Shown: piece after piece, positions 45,076-55,652 of the stretch | How the letters are laid out: each line of letters begins with the position of its first letter | How positions within the stretch are numbered: the stretch's first letter is position 1 | Assembly (NCBI GenBank): GCA_036874045.1 | Contig: CM072340.1 | Coordinates: 6,463,001-6,527,000, forward strand | DNA from: Cymodocea nodosa | Lineage: Eukaryota > Streptophyta > Magnoliopsida > Alismatales > Cymodoceaceae | Direction: 5' to 3' | Length of the DNA stretch: 64,000 nt | Notes under the pieces: generated by a model | Database searches by the model: none | Told to the model about the DNA's origin: nothing | Seen by the model: the letters and a program-made list of their open reading frames with translations, nothing else | Program-made: the position numbers and the translations under genes

Positions 45076-46547
45076 CAATCTTTCTATCAAAGAGGAATCT
45101 ACTACTACATTCTCACAACCCTTTTTATCTTTAATTTCTAGATCAAATTCTTGTAATAATAATATCTATCGAATCAATCTAGGTTTAGTCTCTTTCTTAG
45201 CTATTAGGTGTTTTAAAGCTGAATGATCTGTGTATACTATTACTTTAGCTCTAATCAGATATGATCTAAACTTCTCTAAGGCAAACACAACAGCTAACAG
45301 CTCTTTTTCAGTAGTTGTGTAATTAACTTGAGCATCATTTAGGGTTTTGCTTGCATAATGAATCACTCTAGGAGATTTTTCTATCTTCTATCCCAACACT
45401 GCTCCTACATCAAAATCAGATGCATTGCACATTAATTCAAATGGATGGCTCCAATTAGGTGCTTGAATTATAGGAGTTGAAATTAAGCTAGTTTTAAGCT
45501 TGAAAAATGATTATTTGTAATTTTTATCAAAGTTGAATGGGACATCTTTTAATAGATTAGTTAAAGGTCTAGCTATTTTGCTAAAATCTTTAATAAATCT
45601 TCTATAAAATCCAGCATGTCTTAGAAATGATCTAATATCTTTTATTGATTTAGGTTCTGGTAGATTAGAAATTACTTCTATTTTAGCTTTATCTACTTCC
45701 AACCCCTTTTTTGAAACAACATGACCCAAGACGATTCCTTGATTAACCATGAAGTGACATTTTTCCCAATTTAGAACCAGATTTTTTTCCACGCAGTGTT
45801 TTAATACTTGGTCTAAATTGTTTAAACACACTTCATATGAGTTCCATAAATAGTAAAATCATCCATAAATATTTCTAAAAAATCTTCAGTCATTCTAGTG
45901 AATATGCCCTGCATACACCTTTGAAAGGTGGCTGGTGCATTACATAATCCGAATGACATTCTCTTAAAAGCATAAGTTCCATTAGGACAGATGAAAGTTG
46001 TTTTCTCTTGATTCTCTAATGCTATTGGAACTTGGTTATATCCTAAATACCCGTCTAGGAAACAAAAATATTCTTGCCCTACTAATTTCTCTAGTATTTG
46101 ATCTATAAAAGGTAAGGGAAAATGATCTTTCCTAGTTATAGCATTCAACTTTCTATAGTCTATACACACTCTCTAGCCTGACTGAATTCTAGTAGGTATC
46201 AAGTCCTGACTTTCATTCCTAATTACTATTAATCCTGATTTCTTGGGAACTACATGGATTGGACTAACCCATGAGCTATTGAAAATCGGATAAATTATGT
46301 CATTATCTAACCATTTCACTATTTCCTTCTTGATTACTTCTTTAAGGTTTGGATTTAATCTCCTCTCAAGAATTCTAACAGGTTTAGCATTCTCCTCTAA
46401 ATATATATGGTGACAGCATAAAGTTGGACTTAACCCTTTTATATCAGTCATAGTCCATCCTATTGCTTCTTTATAAGTTTTTACTACATCTTTTAATTTA
46501 GCTATTTGATCCTCTTTTAAATCTGAAGCAATAATGATTGGACATGT
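45076..46547 (-). pseudogene. Athila-2 reverse transcriptase-RNase H
   Basis: After protease a TGA (46548) is followed in frame by PIIIASDLKEDQIAKLKD, EAIGWTMTDIKGLSP, RILERRLNPNLKEVIKKE, IIYPIFNSSWVSPIHVVPKKSG. After a TAG come VCIDYRKLNAITRKDHFPLP, TFICPNGTYAFKRMSFGLCN, and the active site FMDDF. A frameshift near 45830 moves to VLKHCVEKNLVLNWEKCHF, ISNLPEPKSIKDIRSFL. RNase H has MCNASDFDVGAVLG and [33 protein letters not shown]. Standard gypsy RT-RH with catalytic Asp residues present but at least four frame breaks. Confidence 0.88.
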
Positions 46548-47438
46548 TCATTTTTCTTCTAGAAATATATAGGTTAATTCAGGAGGTAAAGGTTTTAATT
46601 CTAAATGTTGTCCATCAAAAGCAAGAGCTCCTAATTGAACATCCTCATTTTCTAAATTAATTTCTTCTTGATCTCCTTCTATATTTATGCTTTCACTTTC
46701 CTCTAAAGTTTCAAATTTGAGTTTCCTATTTAATTCTTCTTGAATAACATCATCTAGCATATCTCCTTCATCCTCTAAAAAGTCTATGGTATGTAAGGAC
46801 GTTTCTATGGCCTCAAACTTTTCTAGTTTGAAAATGTTTAATTGAGTATCCTCATTGCCATATGATAACTTCATTACTCCACTTGTACGATTTATAACCG
46901 CCCCTGATGTTGCTAAAAATGGTCTTCCCAAAATTAAAGATGTATCATTATTTTTATGCTTAATTTGTTGGGAATCCAAAATTACAATATCAATAAGATA
47001 TATAAAATTTTTGATTTTAATTAAGACATCCTCTATTTTTCCTCTAGGGTATCTTATACTTCTATCAACTAATTGAATAACCATACTAGTAGGAGTTAAG
47101 CCTTCTAATCCTAAGGATGCAAATATATCACTTGGCATAACATTTATACCAGCACCTAAGTCTATTAAGGTTCTTTCTAGAATGGTATTTCCTATGGTGC
47201 ATGATATAATAGGGATTCCAAGATCAGATAACTTTTTAGGAATTTGTGGCAGAAATAAGGAACTACTTTGCTCAGCTAAAAAGATTTTTCTTAAAACTTT
47301 TCGCTTTCTTTTCTTAATATACCAACCCTTAAGAAATTTAGTACAAGGTGTCATTGTCTGCAATAAGTCTAACAAAAGAATGTTAACTTCTACTTTTTCA
47401 AAAATTTCTTTAATTTTTTCTTGTTTTTCAGGTAATGT
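46548..47438 (-). pseudogene. Athila-2 aspartic protease and flank
   Basis: Open 275 codons (46548-47375) plus upstream FEKVEVNILLLDLLQTM. Typical Athila region: TMTPCTKFLKGWYIKKRKRK, IPIISCTIGNTILERTLIDL, then GAGINVMPSDIFASLGLEG, VIQLVDRSIRYPRGKIEDVL, LILGRPFLATSGAVI. The active site reads DLGA, the usual gypsy variant of DSGA. The downstream part is acidic (EEINLENEDVQLG). It would cut the Gag-Pol precursor. Same frame as the upstream linker ORF, separated by a TAG at 47439. Confidence 0.87.
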
Positions 47439-48350
47439 CTATTGTAATCTTTCAGGATAGGGTGCTAATGATTGTGATTTAAAAGATTCTTTTTCTTTCA
47501 TTTGATTTGTTTGATCATTCTTAGTCTCATTTTTTGATTCAGACTTTTCTTCATTGATTTCTATAATTTTAGATATTATATTTTCATTATCATTTTGATT
47601 TGTGTTCTTACCCATCTTTATATTACTTTCTTTTTGAATTCTTGGTGGTATATCAGTTCTAGATCTTAGTGTTATACATACATCTTCCAGATTTTCGTTA
47701 CTCTCATGATGTTCTTGTATATTATTTTCGTGATTATGATCTTCAATTGTTTTTAGTTTTAAAGTACATTCTTTAAATTCTATTGCATTGGTATTCTCTT
47801 TTGTCTGTATATCTTGCAAATTATGCAGATCTATAACATTATAATTTTCATTGTCCTATTGCATAACTTGTATTTTCATTGTAAACTCGTCCAATGCTTT
47901 TAGTTTTCTTTCCAGATCATCTAATCTCATTACATTCAATTTTTGATTGATTTTCATTATAGTTTTTTCAGTTTCGTATATAATATCAATTTTAGGTTCT
48001 GAATATGCTTCCTTATAATTTAATTGGTTGACTTCTTGTTGCTGACACATAAAGTGTTATAGTTTGTCCATGTTTTGCTCTATACTACACTCTAGTCTTT
48101 CATACCTATCCCAAACTTCCGTGTCTCTCAACATATTACACATTCTATACTGACCATCAATTGGGTAAACCATAGGATTCTCATTCTCGGCTCTATTATA
48201 TTGAAGATAATTCATTTATTGTTCATGTGATCTAACTATCTTCAAACGTCTTAGTTTCAAATAATTAGAAATATTGTGACCTTCAGAATTACAGAATTCA
48301 CATATGCTAACTACAGGTTTCAGAAATCTTTGAGCATAAGAATATGTCAT
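47439..48350 (-). pseudogene. Athila-2 PBS-proximal ORF: zinc knuckle, coil and ITLRS linker
   Basis: First coding region after the PBS, from ATG 48350. A CCHC-like knuckle near the N-terminus (ICEFCNSEGHNISNY), then MVYPIDGQYRMCNMLRD, a coiled-coil-like stretch (LDDLERKLKALDEFTMKIQV), an acidic linker with CITLRSRTDIPP and APYPERL, the sequence that normally joins Athila gag to protease. Three stops. The capsid domain that should precede this is absent here and present at 38907-40254. Confidence 0.75.
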
Positions 48351-48432
48351 ATTCTCAATTATAGAAAAAAACACACAATACCCCTCTTGCTATTAAAACG
48401 AAACAACACTCACAGTTGCTTAGCTACTCAAA

Positions 48433-48450
48433 TTCCCAGCAACGGCACCA
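48433..48450 (-). promoter_or_regulatory. Athila-2 primer binding site
   Basis: Minus strand TGGTGCCGTTGCTGGGAA, close to the TGGCGCCGTTGCCGGGGA used by Athila/Tat elements (tRNA-Asp). Seven bases separate it from the LTR. Confidence 0.85.
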
Positions 48451-48457
48451 GAAAACT

Positions 48458-49252
48458 TGATTGCCTTGTTAACTTCTATTGGTAACTTAGTTAATTTATC
48501 TTTATGCTCATCAGTAATTCCTTTTTAGAAGTCAATAAACCATCTTTCACACAAATTAGATATTAATTCCAATTTGTATTTTAACTACAAGTGCACAGTG
48601 TATATTGTATTTGTGTACAAGTACAGGTCGATCTCACAGAGAATTGAGGAATAATTGTGTACTGTTCCATTTTTAATAATGAAATTTATATATTCAGTAA
48701 GCACTCCGTTGAGTTATAGCTAACTCAACGAACTAACCTCGTGAAATTAAAGTAACTCAATGAAGCTATCTATCCAATTTAATATTGCTATTTACAAAAG
48801 AATTCGGTCAACCATTGAGCAGTTCCACAGATTGTAAATAACATCAATTAAGCTCTCTAATGCTAGTTAATATTAAATTTATCATTCTGCAATACTAACA
48901 TTCAGATATTTCAAACATTAACTATTAAAATCTTTAAGTATCAGGAACAATTCAATTTCAGTAAAATGTAAAACTATTTTCTATTTTCTAAATTAAACAA
49001 ACATGAAGCATTCCAAACACTAACAATGATAACATTAATCACGATACAAAACAAATAATACAACACTCAAATACTAACTATAAACACAGATAAGTTGTTT
49101 TTGGTATTTTTGTTTTTATATGATCATGAAAATGGGCGAAAGGTGAAATGTAAAAGTATAACATAATGGCTTAATTCTCATATGATAAGCTAAATATTAT
49201 GCAATTAACCATCATTTAACTATTAATACTATGCACTTTTTCATTCTAAACA
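48458..49252 (-). repeat. Athila-2 5' LTR with large internal deletion (795 bp)
   Basis: TGATTGCC at 48458 to CTAAACA at 49252. Matches the 3' LTR at both ends, but about 1.16 kb is missing at 49156 (the junction GAAATGTAAAAGTA / TAACATAATGGC). The lost part includes 19283-20022 and 35298-35700 of the other LTR, so the promoter region has probably gone. Confidence 0.87.
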
Positions 49253-49257
49253 ACATG
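49253..49257. repeat. target-site duplication ACATG, right copy (Athila-2)
   Basis: Matches ACGTG at 18569-18573 except for one CpG transition. Confidence 0.8.
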
Positions 49258-49260
49258 CAT

Positions 49261-49269
49261 TATAAAAAG
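49261..49269 (+). promoter_or_regulatory. TATA box before Athila-1 gag
   Basis: TATAAAAAG about 180 bases before the gag ATG; equivalent to TATAAATA at 40432-40439 in Athila-2. Confidence 0.5.
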
Positions 49270-49445
49270 AAAACAAAATGTTATTTACAAGTTACCAACA
49301 CTTATGGAGAGGAAAGAAAATTCGTTGGGGAACTAGAAGGAGAAGTAGCTGATTCAACTTCATCCATCAACAACTATTTACTGAATACAAAGCTTTAGAC
49401 TGGTATGTAATTAATCTTCTACTATTTTACTTTATGTAAGAGTTT

Positions 49446-50788
49446 ATGAGCACATGGATTCGTTCTCCTAGCACTAAATGATTAGTAAGAACACCTACAT
49501 AGGATTACTCAATATAGAGGCATACTGAAATATTTTTTGAATTGGACTTTAACGAAATCCTTAGGGGTGTAGCTAACCTTTCTTTAAAAGAGAACGAAGA
49601 TATGGTTGCTCCAATAGAAAAACCATTAGGGGAAATTGTGTATCTTGAATTAGTTGATGAATCTTCATCTATTTGATTGCCAAACTTTGAGAGAGATAGG
49701 TTTGAATTGAAATCTAATTATATTAGTCAATTGCCACATTTTCATGGATTAGAAAGAGAGGATGCCTATTATTTCCTTAAAGAATTTAATGAAGTTTGTC
49801 AAATGATGAAAATGCCGAACATGAGTATTGATGCTATTAAACTTAGATATATCCCTTTTGCTTTAAAAGACACAACTAAGAGATGATTATATACTCTATC
49901 GCCTGATTCAATTTCTACATGGACTGAATTTTGCTCTGTTTTTCTAGAAAAATATTATCCAACTCATCAAATGATTAAAAAGAAAAAGGAAATATGAATG
50001 TGTAGCCAAAAATAGGGAGAATCATTCTGGAAATATTTTCAAAGATTTAAAGATTTACTAACTCAATGTCCACATCATGCAATGAGTAAAACACAATTAA
50101 TAGGTATAATTTATGAAGGCATAGATGTTTCAACAAAATCTTTATTAGAATCTACTTATCAGAATAGATTTTTAAAAGTGAAGAAGCATGGGCATACTTA
50201 GAAAACTTTGCAAAAATAATTGCACAGTGGGAAAACTCAACTAAAGCTATTACAGAAAAAAGAGTATTATCAAGGGGAATGCATGAAATAGATTTAAGCA
50301 CTATGCTTGAAGTTAAATTAATTGAATTAACAAAGAAAATGGAAGAGTTATCATTAAATCAGAAACTAGTAGAAAAGAATGCAAACGTTAATGACTTAGA
50401 TATTATTTATGCTAGAAACCAGAAAGATAACTTTGGAAATTCTTATGACCCTAAATGGAGAAATCACATGAATTTATCTTGGAGAAACAACAATTTCCAG
50501 GGAGGAGAAAATATAAATGACAAAAATATAAGTTATGAAGAATTAATTGAACAAGGATCTAGAATAGAGAAATTAGAAAAGATAATTCAACAATTAAACA
50601 ATCGTCTAGATCTTGTATTTGGAAACACTACCATTCAAAATCAAAATATGAATATAAATATACCTCCTAGATAGAAGGAATCAATGGAAGTTAGACCTAC
50701 TAGAGGATTGCGAATGCAAGCAGTACCTAACCCTGTCAATGGAATTGTTAATGAAATTGATACCTCATATGAGAGGGAAGCTGAATGA
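49446..50788 (+). pseudogene. Athila-1 gag (capsid), downstream of ORF3
   Basis: MSTWIRSPSTK at 49446, then FNEILRGVANLSLKENEDM, LPNFERDRFELKSNYISQLP, HFHGLEREDAYYFLKEFNEV, LRYIPFALKDTTKR, TLSPDSISTWTEFCSVFLEK, SFWKYFQRFKDLLTQCPHHA, IGIIYEGIDVSTKSLLEST: a standard retrotransposon capsid (Retrotrans_gag type). The C-terminal part (50279-50674) has the NSYDPKWRNHMNLSWRNNN signature and coil IEKLEKIIQQLNNRLDL. About eight stops and two frame changes. Followed by the F-box ORF as in Athila-2. Confidence 0.84.
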
Positions 50789-50964
50789 AGGAGTATAACC
50801 AAAGTAACTATGTATAATATAGTAAATAGAAAAATATAATAAAAAAAGTGTGAGTTTAGTTATAGTTAGTAATATCGTAGAGTTATTACTTAACAAACTT
50901 AGTCCATTGAGTTATGACCTAACTCCACGAGGGTAAGTAAGTAGCTATGTTGATTTTGTCTCTA

Positions 50965-50988
50965 TTAATTTTTGTTTATGTTATACAG
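50965..50988 (+). promoter_or_regulatory. candidate splice acceptor before Athila-1 F-box ORF
   Basis: T-rich tract ending TTATACAG, 20 bases before the ATG at 51009; conserved in Athila-2. Confidence 0.4.
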
Positions 50989-51008
50989 AATCACAACAGA
51001 TAGAATTG

Positions 51009-51603
51009 ATGAAATTACCACTAGATGCACTGAGGGAAGTACTGAATAACCTATCAACTAAACATCTATGCAGATTGTGTTGTGTATTGAAGGAAATTAA
51101 AGACTATGTTAGAGAAAAATATTTTCATAGACTACAAGCTGCAAAAATGACTAAGATTAGAGATAGATTTTTATGGAAGTCATTTAATCATAGTTCAATC
51201 AGCTATGAATATTTGAATATGGAAGAAACTACTGGAATTCCACCCAATACATTAGAAGGAATAGATCATATTATGGGGATAGACGAAGGATTAATTATAT
51301 ACAGAACCAAACCAAGGTATGCAATTCTATTACCTGATATTTTGATTAGAAATCCTATCACTAGAGAAGAATGGAATATAGGAAGGCCTAATAGATATGA
51401 AGTACCAACTAAAAATTGTGGGTCAGCTTTAACATTTTCTAATAAAAAATTGACCATTCCTGAAAAATTGTATTACTAGAGACCAACTGGAAATTGGGAT
51501 GAAGATTTATGCTTAAGTGTGTATAATTTTTCTGAATAGACCTTGGATTGAAAATGCCTTGATATATCTAAGACAAAAAGCATTAATTAACAACATACAT
51601 ATC
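51009..51603 (+). pseudogene. F-box protein gene carried by Athila-1, truncated by family C insertion
   Basis: ATG 51009 and open for 157 codons: MKLPLDALREVLNNLSTKHL, CRLCCVLKEIKDYVREKYFH (F-box), FNHSSISYEYLNMEETTGIP, IDHIMGIDEGLIIYRTKPRY, ILIRNPITREEWNIGRPNRY. A TAG (51477) replaces the Trp of YYWRPT. A one-base shift near 51530 follows, and the copia family C LTR cuts the gene at 51604. The F-box region has no stop here, unlike the Athila-2 copy. Adjacent upstream gene is gag in the same orientation. Confidence 0.72.
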
Positions 51604-52234
51604 TATAGAGTATTTTGTTTTGATGATGTGTGCTGAATGAAAATAATCATATTTTCTCAATTACTATTGCTTGTGAAAAGAAATTAAAATCATCAATTAA
51701 TACAAAAAAAACATACTGATATAAATACTTGTTTGTATTGGATCAAAAATTATACTAAGTTAATAACTAGTCGTTTCATTGCATTAATTTCTCATTTAAC
51801 TAAATGTTAAGTAAACGTGTGTTTTTATTGAAAAGCATGATATGTTTTAAAGTTATATTTTCTATATCATGAATAGTGCACGTTTAGACAACTCATTAAG
51901 TTAGAGTGTTGTTCATATAGAGATCATGTGAGAACTCGTTAAGTTAGAGGCTTAAAGGTTAAAATAGGTTACGTGAGAACTCGTTGAGTTAGTGAGTAAA
52001 AGAAGAGACAAACTCGTTAAGTTAGTGTTGTACACGTGGTGAAATTATAAGTTACGAATGTTATATTGTATCACGTGAGGTGCACATGTTTAACTCGTTA
52101 AGTTAACATAACTAAGCGCATTGAGTTGCTATATTGAACACTGAGGCAACACGTTAGGTTAGTGTTAGAAAACGTAAGTTGTTATTTTTGCACATGGTAA
52201 AATTCTTATTATAAAAACATTTGTTTATTACTAG

Positions 52235-52350
52235 TTCGTTGAGTTAGCGTAACACAACAGAGATGGTTCATTGAGTTATTGTAACACAATGGAGATGGTT
52301 CATTGAGTTAGCGTAATACCACAGAGATAGTTCATTGAGTTAACTACAAT
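52235..52350 (+). repeat. 32-bp tandem repeats in family C LTR 1
   Basis: Three full units and a partial, starting 52235, 52267, 52299 and 52331, each TTCRTTGAGTTAGCGTAA followed by a CACAACAGAGATGG-like tail. The solo LTR has about two units and LTR 2 one. Confidence 0.8.
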
Positions 52351-53038
52351 ACTTGTCACGTGAGTTGGGACATGAGTAACACGTTAAGTTAGAAACGTTA
52401 AGTTATATATATACTTGTGTAACTCATTTAGTTAACATTAAAGTAACGACTTCTTATTATACTTGATGAAAAATTTTGGAAGAGAAAGTTTATTTTGTAG
52501 GAAATTTTTCAGAGATCTAAGATTGATAATTAAAGAAAATTTGAAATGTAAACATGGGTCAGAACGTGTGTATTTTGATGAAGGAAAAAGAAAAGACGTG
52601 AAGAAGTGGAAGACTGATAGTGATTAAACGTGGAGGATATGCATGAAATGAAGTTACAGTATAAAAGGCATAGAATTCTCATTGATCAATTATCCCTGCT
52701 GTAAAAAGACAAAATATTCGTCACTAAAGAATTGCTAAAGAAGAAAGAAGAAGAAGAAGAAGAAAGATCTCAAACAGGGAGAAATGTTTTAAATTCTGCA
52801 AATTAGTTTTCTCTATTTGTAGTTATGAAATTGTATAGATGAAACATGGTATTGATATATAATTGCATCTACAATTTCTGAGGAGAATTGAATTGTATAT
52901 TGTAATTAAAATCTTGAATAAAAATGATTTTATGAAAATAGTGTCTTGACTTGCTTTTGAGTTTTAAAGTTTCAATTATATTCAAAAATATTGAAAAACA
53001 CAATTCACCCCCCTCTTGTGTAGCCATACGATCCTACA

Positions 53039-53587
53039 CCTGCACACCAAAAGAAAAATCTTTTCAAGGATCAAAAACACCTCTTCAGGGAAAAGCTCTC
53101 AGGTGGAAGAAAATTCAGTGAAGTATAAAAAGGTAAGATATGTCATTGAAGATTTGAAGTATCAGATGGAAGAAAATTCAGTGAAGCAGAAAAGGTTAGA
53201 TTTATATAACTGAAGATTTAAAGTATCAGAAGAAAGCAAATTCGGTGAAGCATAGAAAGACAAGATATTCGTCACTGAAGAATTGCTGAAGAAGAAAGAG
53301 AAGAAGAAGAAGAAAGATCTCAAACAGGGAGAAATGTTCTAAATTCCACAAATTAGTTTTCTCTATTATTAGTTATGAAATTGTATAAATGAAACATGGT
53401 ATCGATATATAATTGCATCTACAATTTCTGAGGAGAATTGAATTGTATATTGTAATTGAAACCTTGAATAAAAATGATTTTATAAAAACAATGTCTCGAC
53501 TTGTTTTGAGTTTTAAAGTTTCAATTATATTCGAAAATGTTGAAAAACACAATTCACCCCCCTATTGTGTAGCCATACAATCCTACA
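53039..53587 (+). repeat. tandem duplication of LTR 3' part (second copy, LTR 1)
   Basis: Starts CCTGCACACCAAAAG directly after a complete LTR end (CGATCCTACA). Same junction in LTR 2 at 62945/62946; absent from the solo LTR at 15812. Confidence 0.88.
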
Positions 53588-53589
53588 AG

Positions 53590-53601
53590 TGGTATTATAG
53601 C
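53590..53601 (+). promoter_or_regulatory. family C PBS, unit 1
   Basis: TGGTATTATAGC, a two-mismatch form of the initiator tRNA-Met PBS, two bases after the LTR. Unit 2 has TGGTATTAGAGT at 63498. Confidence 0.8.
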
Positions 53602-53786
53602 TTTGTTAATAATATTTGATATAAAATCGATACCAACTTATTTAATATCATTGCTTATTCTACCTTCCTTATTTTTAAACATAAATTAATATTTGAGCAT
53701 ACATTTAACTTTTTTGATTTAAGGCTCAAGTTGTATTAAAGTTTTAGATTGTTTAAAATCAAATAGGTTGAAAAATCTAAGGTAAG

Positions 53787-54745
53787 ATGTCAACTGGAAA
53801 TGGTAATTTTTCTTTATATGAAGGCCAAAATCTTAATCGTCCTCCTTTATTTAATGGAATACATTTTGAATATTGAAAATATAGGATGACTGTTTTTCTT
53901 CAAAGTATAGATCATAAGTTGTGGTTTATGATTTCTAAACCATATACTTCGTTATCTACCCCTTATAATACTTGGACAATTATTTAAAAAGATAATGAAA
54001 CTCTAAATGTTGAGCTTAAATATTTTATTTTGTGCATTGAGTTATAAACAGTTCAGTAAAGTGTCGGTATATAAATCTGCTTATGAGGTGTGGCATGCAT
54101 TAGAAGTTTCACATGAAGGTACTTCTCAAGTTAAAGAGACTAAGATAAACATGTTAATTCATAAGTATGAACTCTTTAAGATGCATGAAGACGAAAATAT
54201 CTCTAAGATGTTTTCTAGATTTCTTGATATCATAAACTCTTTAAAATGCTTAGGAAAGAATTTTGAACAGAAGGATTTGGTGAGGAAAATTCTCTGATCC
54301 CTAAGTTCTAAATGGTCTTAGTAAGTAACATCAATTGAGGAATCATGAGATTTAAATGTTTATACCATGAATGAACTTATAGGAAACTTAACAGCTTATG
54401 AAGTTCAATTAAACGAATCACTGAGTCACAACAAACTAAAAATGCAGAAAGAAATAGCCTTTGAAATTAATTCAGATTCTGATATATCTACTAATTCTGA
54501 CGAGGATTTGATTTTGCTGACTAGGAAATTCAAAAAACATGGAAAGCTAGGAAATAACAAAGGAACAAGAATGATAAACCCTCAACGTCAAAATCACTAA
54601 ATGACAAGAATTCTTCTTCTAGAAAGTATGTATGTTACAACTACAAGAAACCTGGACATCTTTCTCCAGATTGTCCTATAAGAAAAAATGAAAAGCAAAG
54701 TAGGACAAATGAGAAGAAGACGACTCTGAAAACTTAGAAAAAGTT
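53787..54745 (+). pseudogene. family C unit 1 gag
   Basis: ATG 53787: MSTGNGNFSLYEGQNLNRPP, LFNGIHFEY, stop replacing Trp, KYRMTVFLQSIDHKLW. A one-base frame change near 54010, shared with unit 2, leads into LNILFCALSYKQFSKVS, EVWHALEVSHEGTSQVKETK, KYELFKMHEDENISKMFSRF, NELIGNLTAYEVQLNE. The zinc knuckle (about 54627-54680) reads CYNYKKPGHLSPDC, second Cys changed to Tyr, and lies in another frame. At least six breaks. Confidence 0.87.
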
Positions 54746-54761
54746 TTACAAGGAAAAGGCT

Positions 54762-55652
54762 TTGAAGGTCACTTGTGATGACACGTCTGAAGAGTCTGAA
54801 TCTAAGGAATCATCTTCAAAATCTTCACATTTAGAAGAAGAACAAGAGTTAGAAGACGTTCCTCATGTGTGCTTCATGGCAGATGAGTCTGAGGAGGAAA
54901 CAACATCAAAATGGATCTTGGACAGTGGAGCGTCAAGTCACATGATCGGACAGAAAAGTCTACTACAAAATTTTACAAATACCATGAATGGAAGTGTAAC
55001 ATTTGGAAACAAAAGCAAAGATAAAATCAGAGGTATGGATAATGTTCAAATAACTTCGACTTGTGTTATTTCGAATGTACTATATGTAGAAAACCTAGGA
55101 TTTAATTTGCTGAGTGTTATAAAACTAACTGAAAATGGATATTATGTGGTGTTTAAAGATAATGTATGCAAAATTATTGATAAAAATACAGATGAAATTA
55201 AGTTTATTGCTAAAAGAAAAGGTTCTGTATATATTTTATCTTTACCTTCTTATGAAATTATGTTTAATAGGGTTCCAAAAATTTCCTATATGAAACCATT
55301 TAGCTACAAGTATTTTATTCTTAATACTAAGGATAAAAGGGATAAATTTCAAGCCAAAGCAGATGAAGGAATTTTTGTAGGTTACTCTACTAGAAGTAAA
55401 GCCTATAGAGTATATAACAAGACTTCTAGAACTATTGAAGAAACCCTCCATGTAAGCTTCAATGAAAATTCTTTTAGAGAATCTCAATCTAAAGATGATA
55501 ATGATGATATGATCAATCTCCCAAAAGAGTTAGAGATCAATAGAGAGATTGAAGATTTATCTGAGAAAATCAAAAATATGAACTTAAATGATCAAACTAA
55601 TGATGAAAGTGATGGACCTTCAGATGTTGATGAGAATATTGAGGAAAATTAG
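54762..55652 (+). pseudogene. family C unit 1 protease fused to integrase C-terminal region (catalytic core deleted in frame)
   Basis: Open for 296 codons. Acidic start, then protease SKWILDSGASSHMIGQKSLL (DSG intact), VTFGNKSKDKIRGM, NVLYVENLGFNLLSVIKL, RKGSVYILSLP. It then jumps directly to YEIMFNRVPKISYMKPFSYK, ILNTKDKRDKFQAKADEGIF, VGYSTRSKAYRVYN, the C-terminal integrase region. The GAG-pre-integrase HHCC motif and the D,D,E core (about 240 codons in family B) are missing, yet the frame is kept. It ends at TAG in EEN-stop-RNW. Confidence 0.9.

Larger units (their letters stand above)
18574..49252 (-). mobile_element. Athila-2, Ty3/gypsy Athila-like element with rearranged gene order
   Basis: A minus-strand element of about 15.4 kb once the family B array is removed. 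Reading its own direction: 5' LTR 48458-49252, tRNA-Asp-type PBS, zinc-knuckle/linker ORF, protease, RT, RNase H, integrase, ORF3, spacer, gag, F-box ORF, 3' region, PPT, 3' LTR (35298-35798 plus 18574-20022). The LTRs share both ends, although the 5' LTR has a large internal deletion. The protease region, ITLRS linker and PBS point to the Athila lineage. Gag downstream of pol and the F-box ORF are not part of the usual Athila plan. Confidence 0.88.
4913..51603 (+). mobile_element. Athila-1, Ty3/gypsy Athila-like host element split by later insertions
   Basis: The oldest layer visible. Pieces at 4913-4976, 12601-15811, 17568-18573 and 49253-51603 join into one plus-strand order: integrase, ORF3, spacer, gag, F-box. 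The joins are supported by target-site duplications at two insertions and by the same uninterrupted order in Athila-2. Everything 5' of the integrase core is outside the window. The right end is cut at 51604 by the family C array, so no LTR of this copy is seen. Coding parts carry many stops. All other bases in the span belong to inserted elements. Confidence 0.85.
51604..53587 (+). repeat. family C LTR 1 (1984 bp)
   Basis: The start is mutated (TATAGAG for TGTTGAG); ends CCATACAATCCTACA. The last 549 bases (53039-53587) duplicate the segment ending at 53038, so the LTR holds two U5-like ends. It lacks the CCGAAA hairpins found in LTR 2 and instead has 32-bp tandem repeats. TATAAAAGG at 52660, AATAAA near 52917 and 53467. 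Confidence 0.9.
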
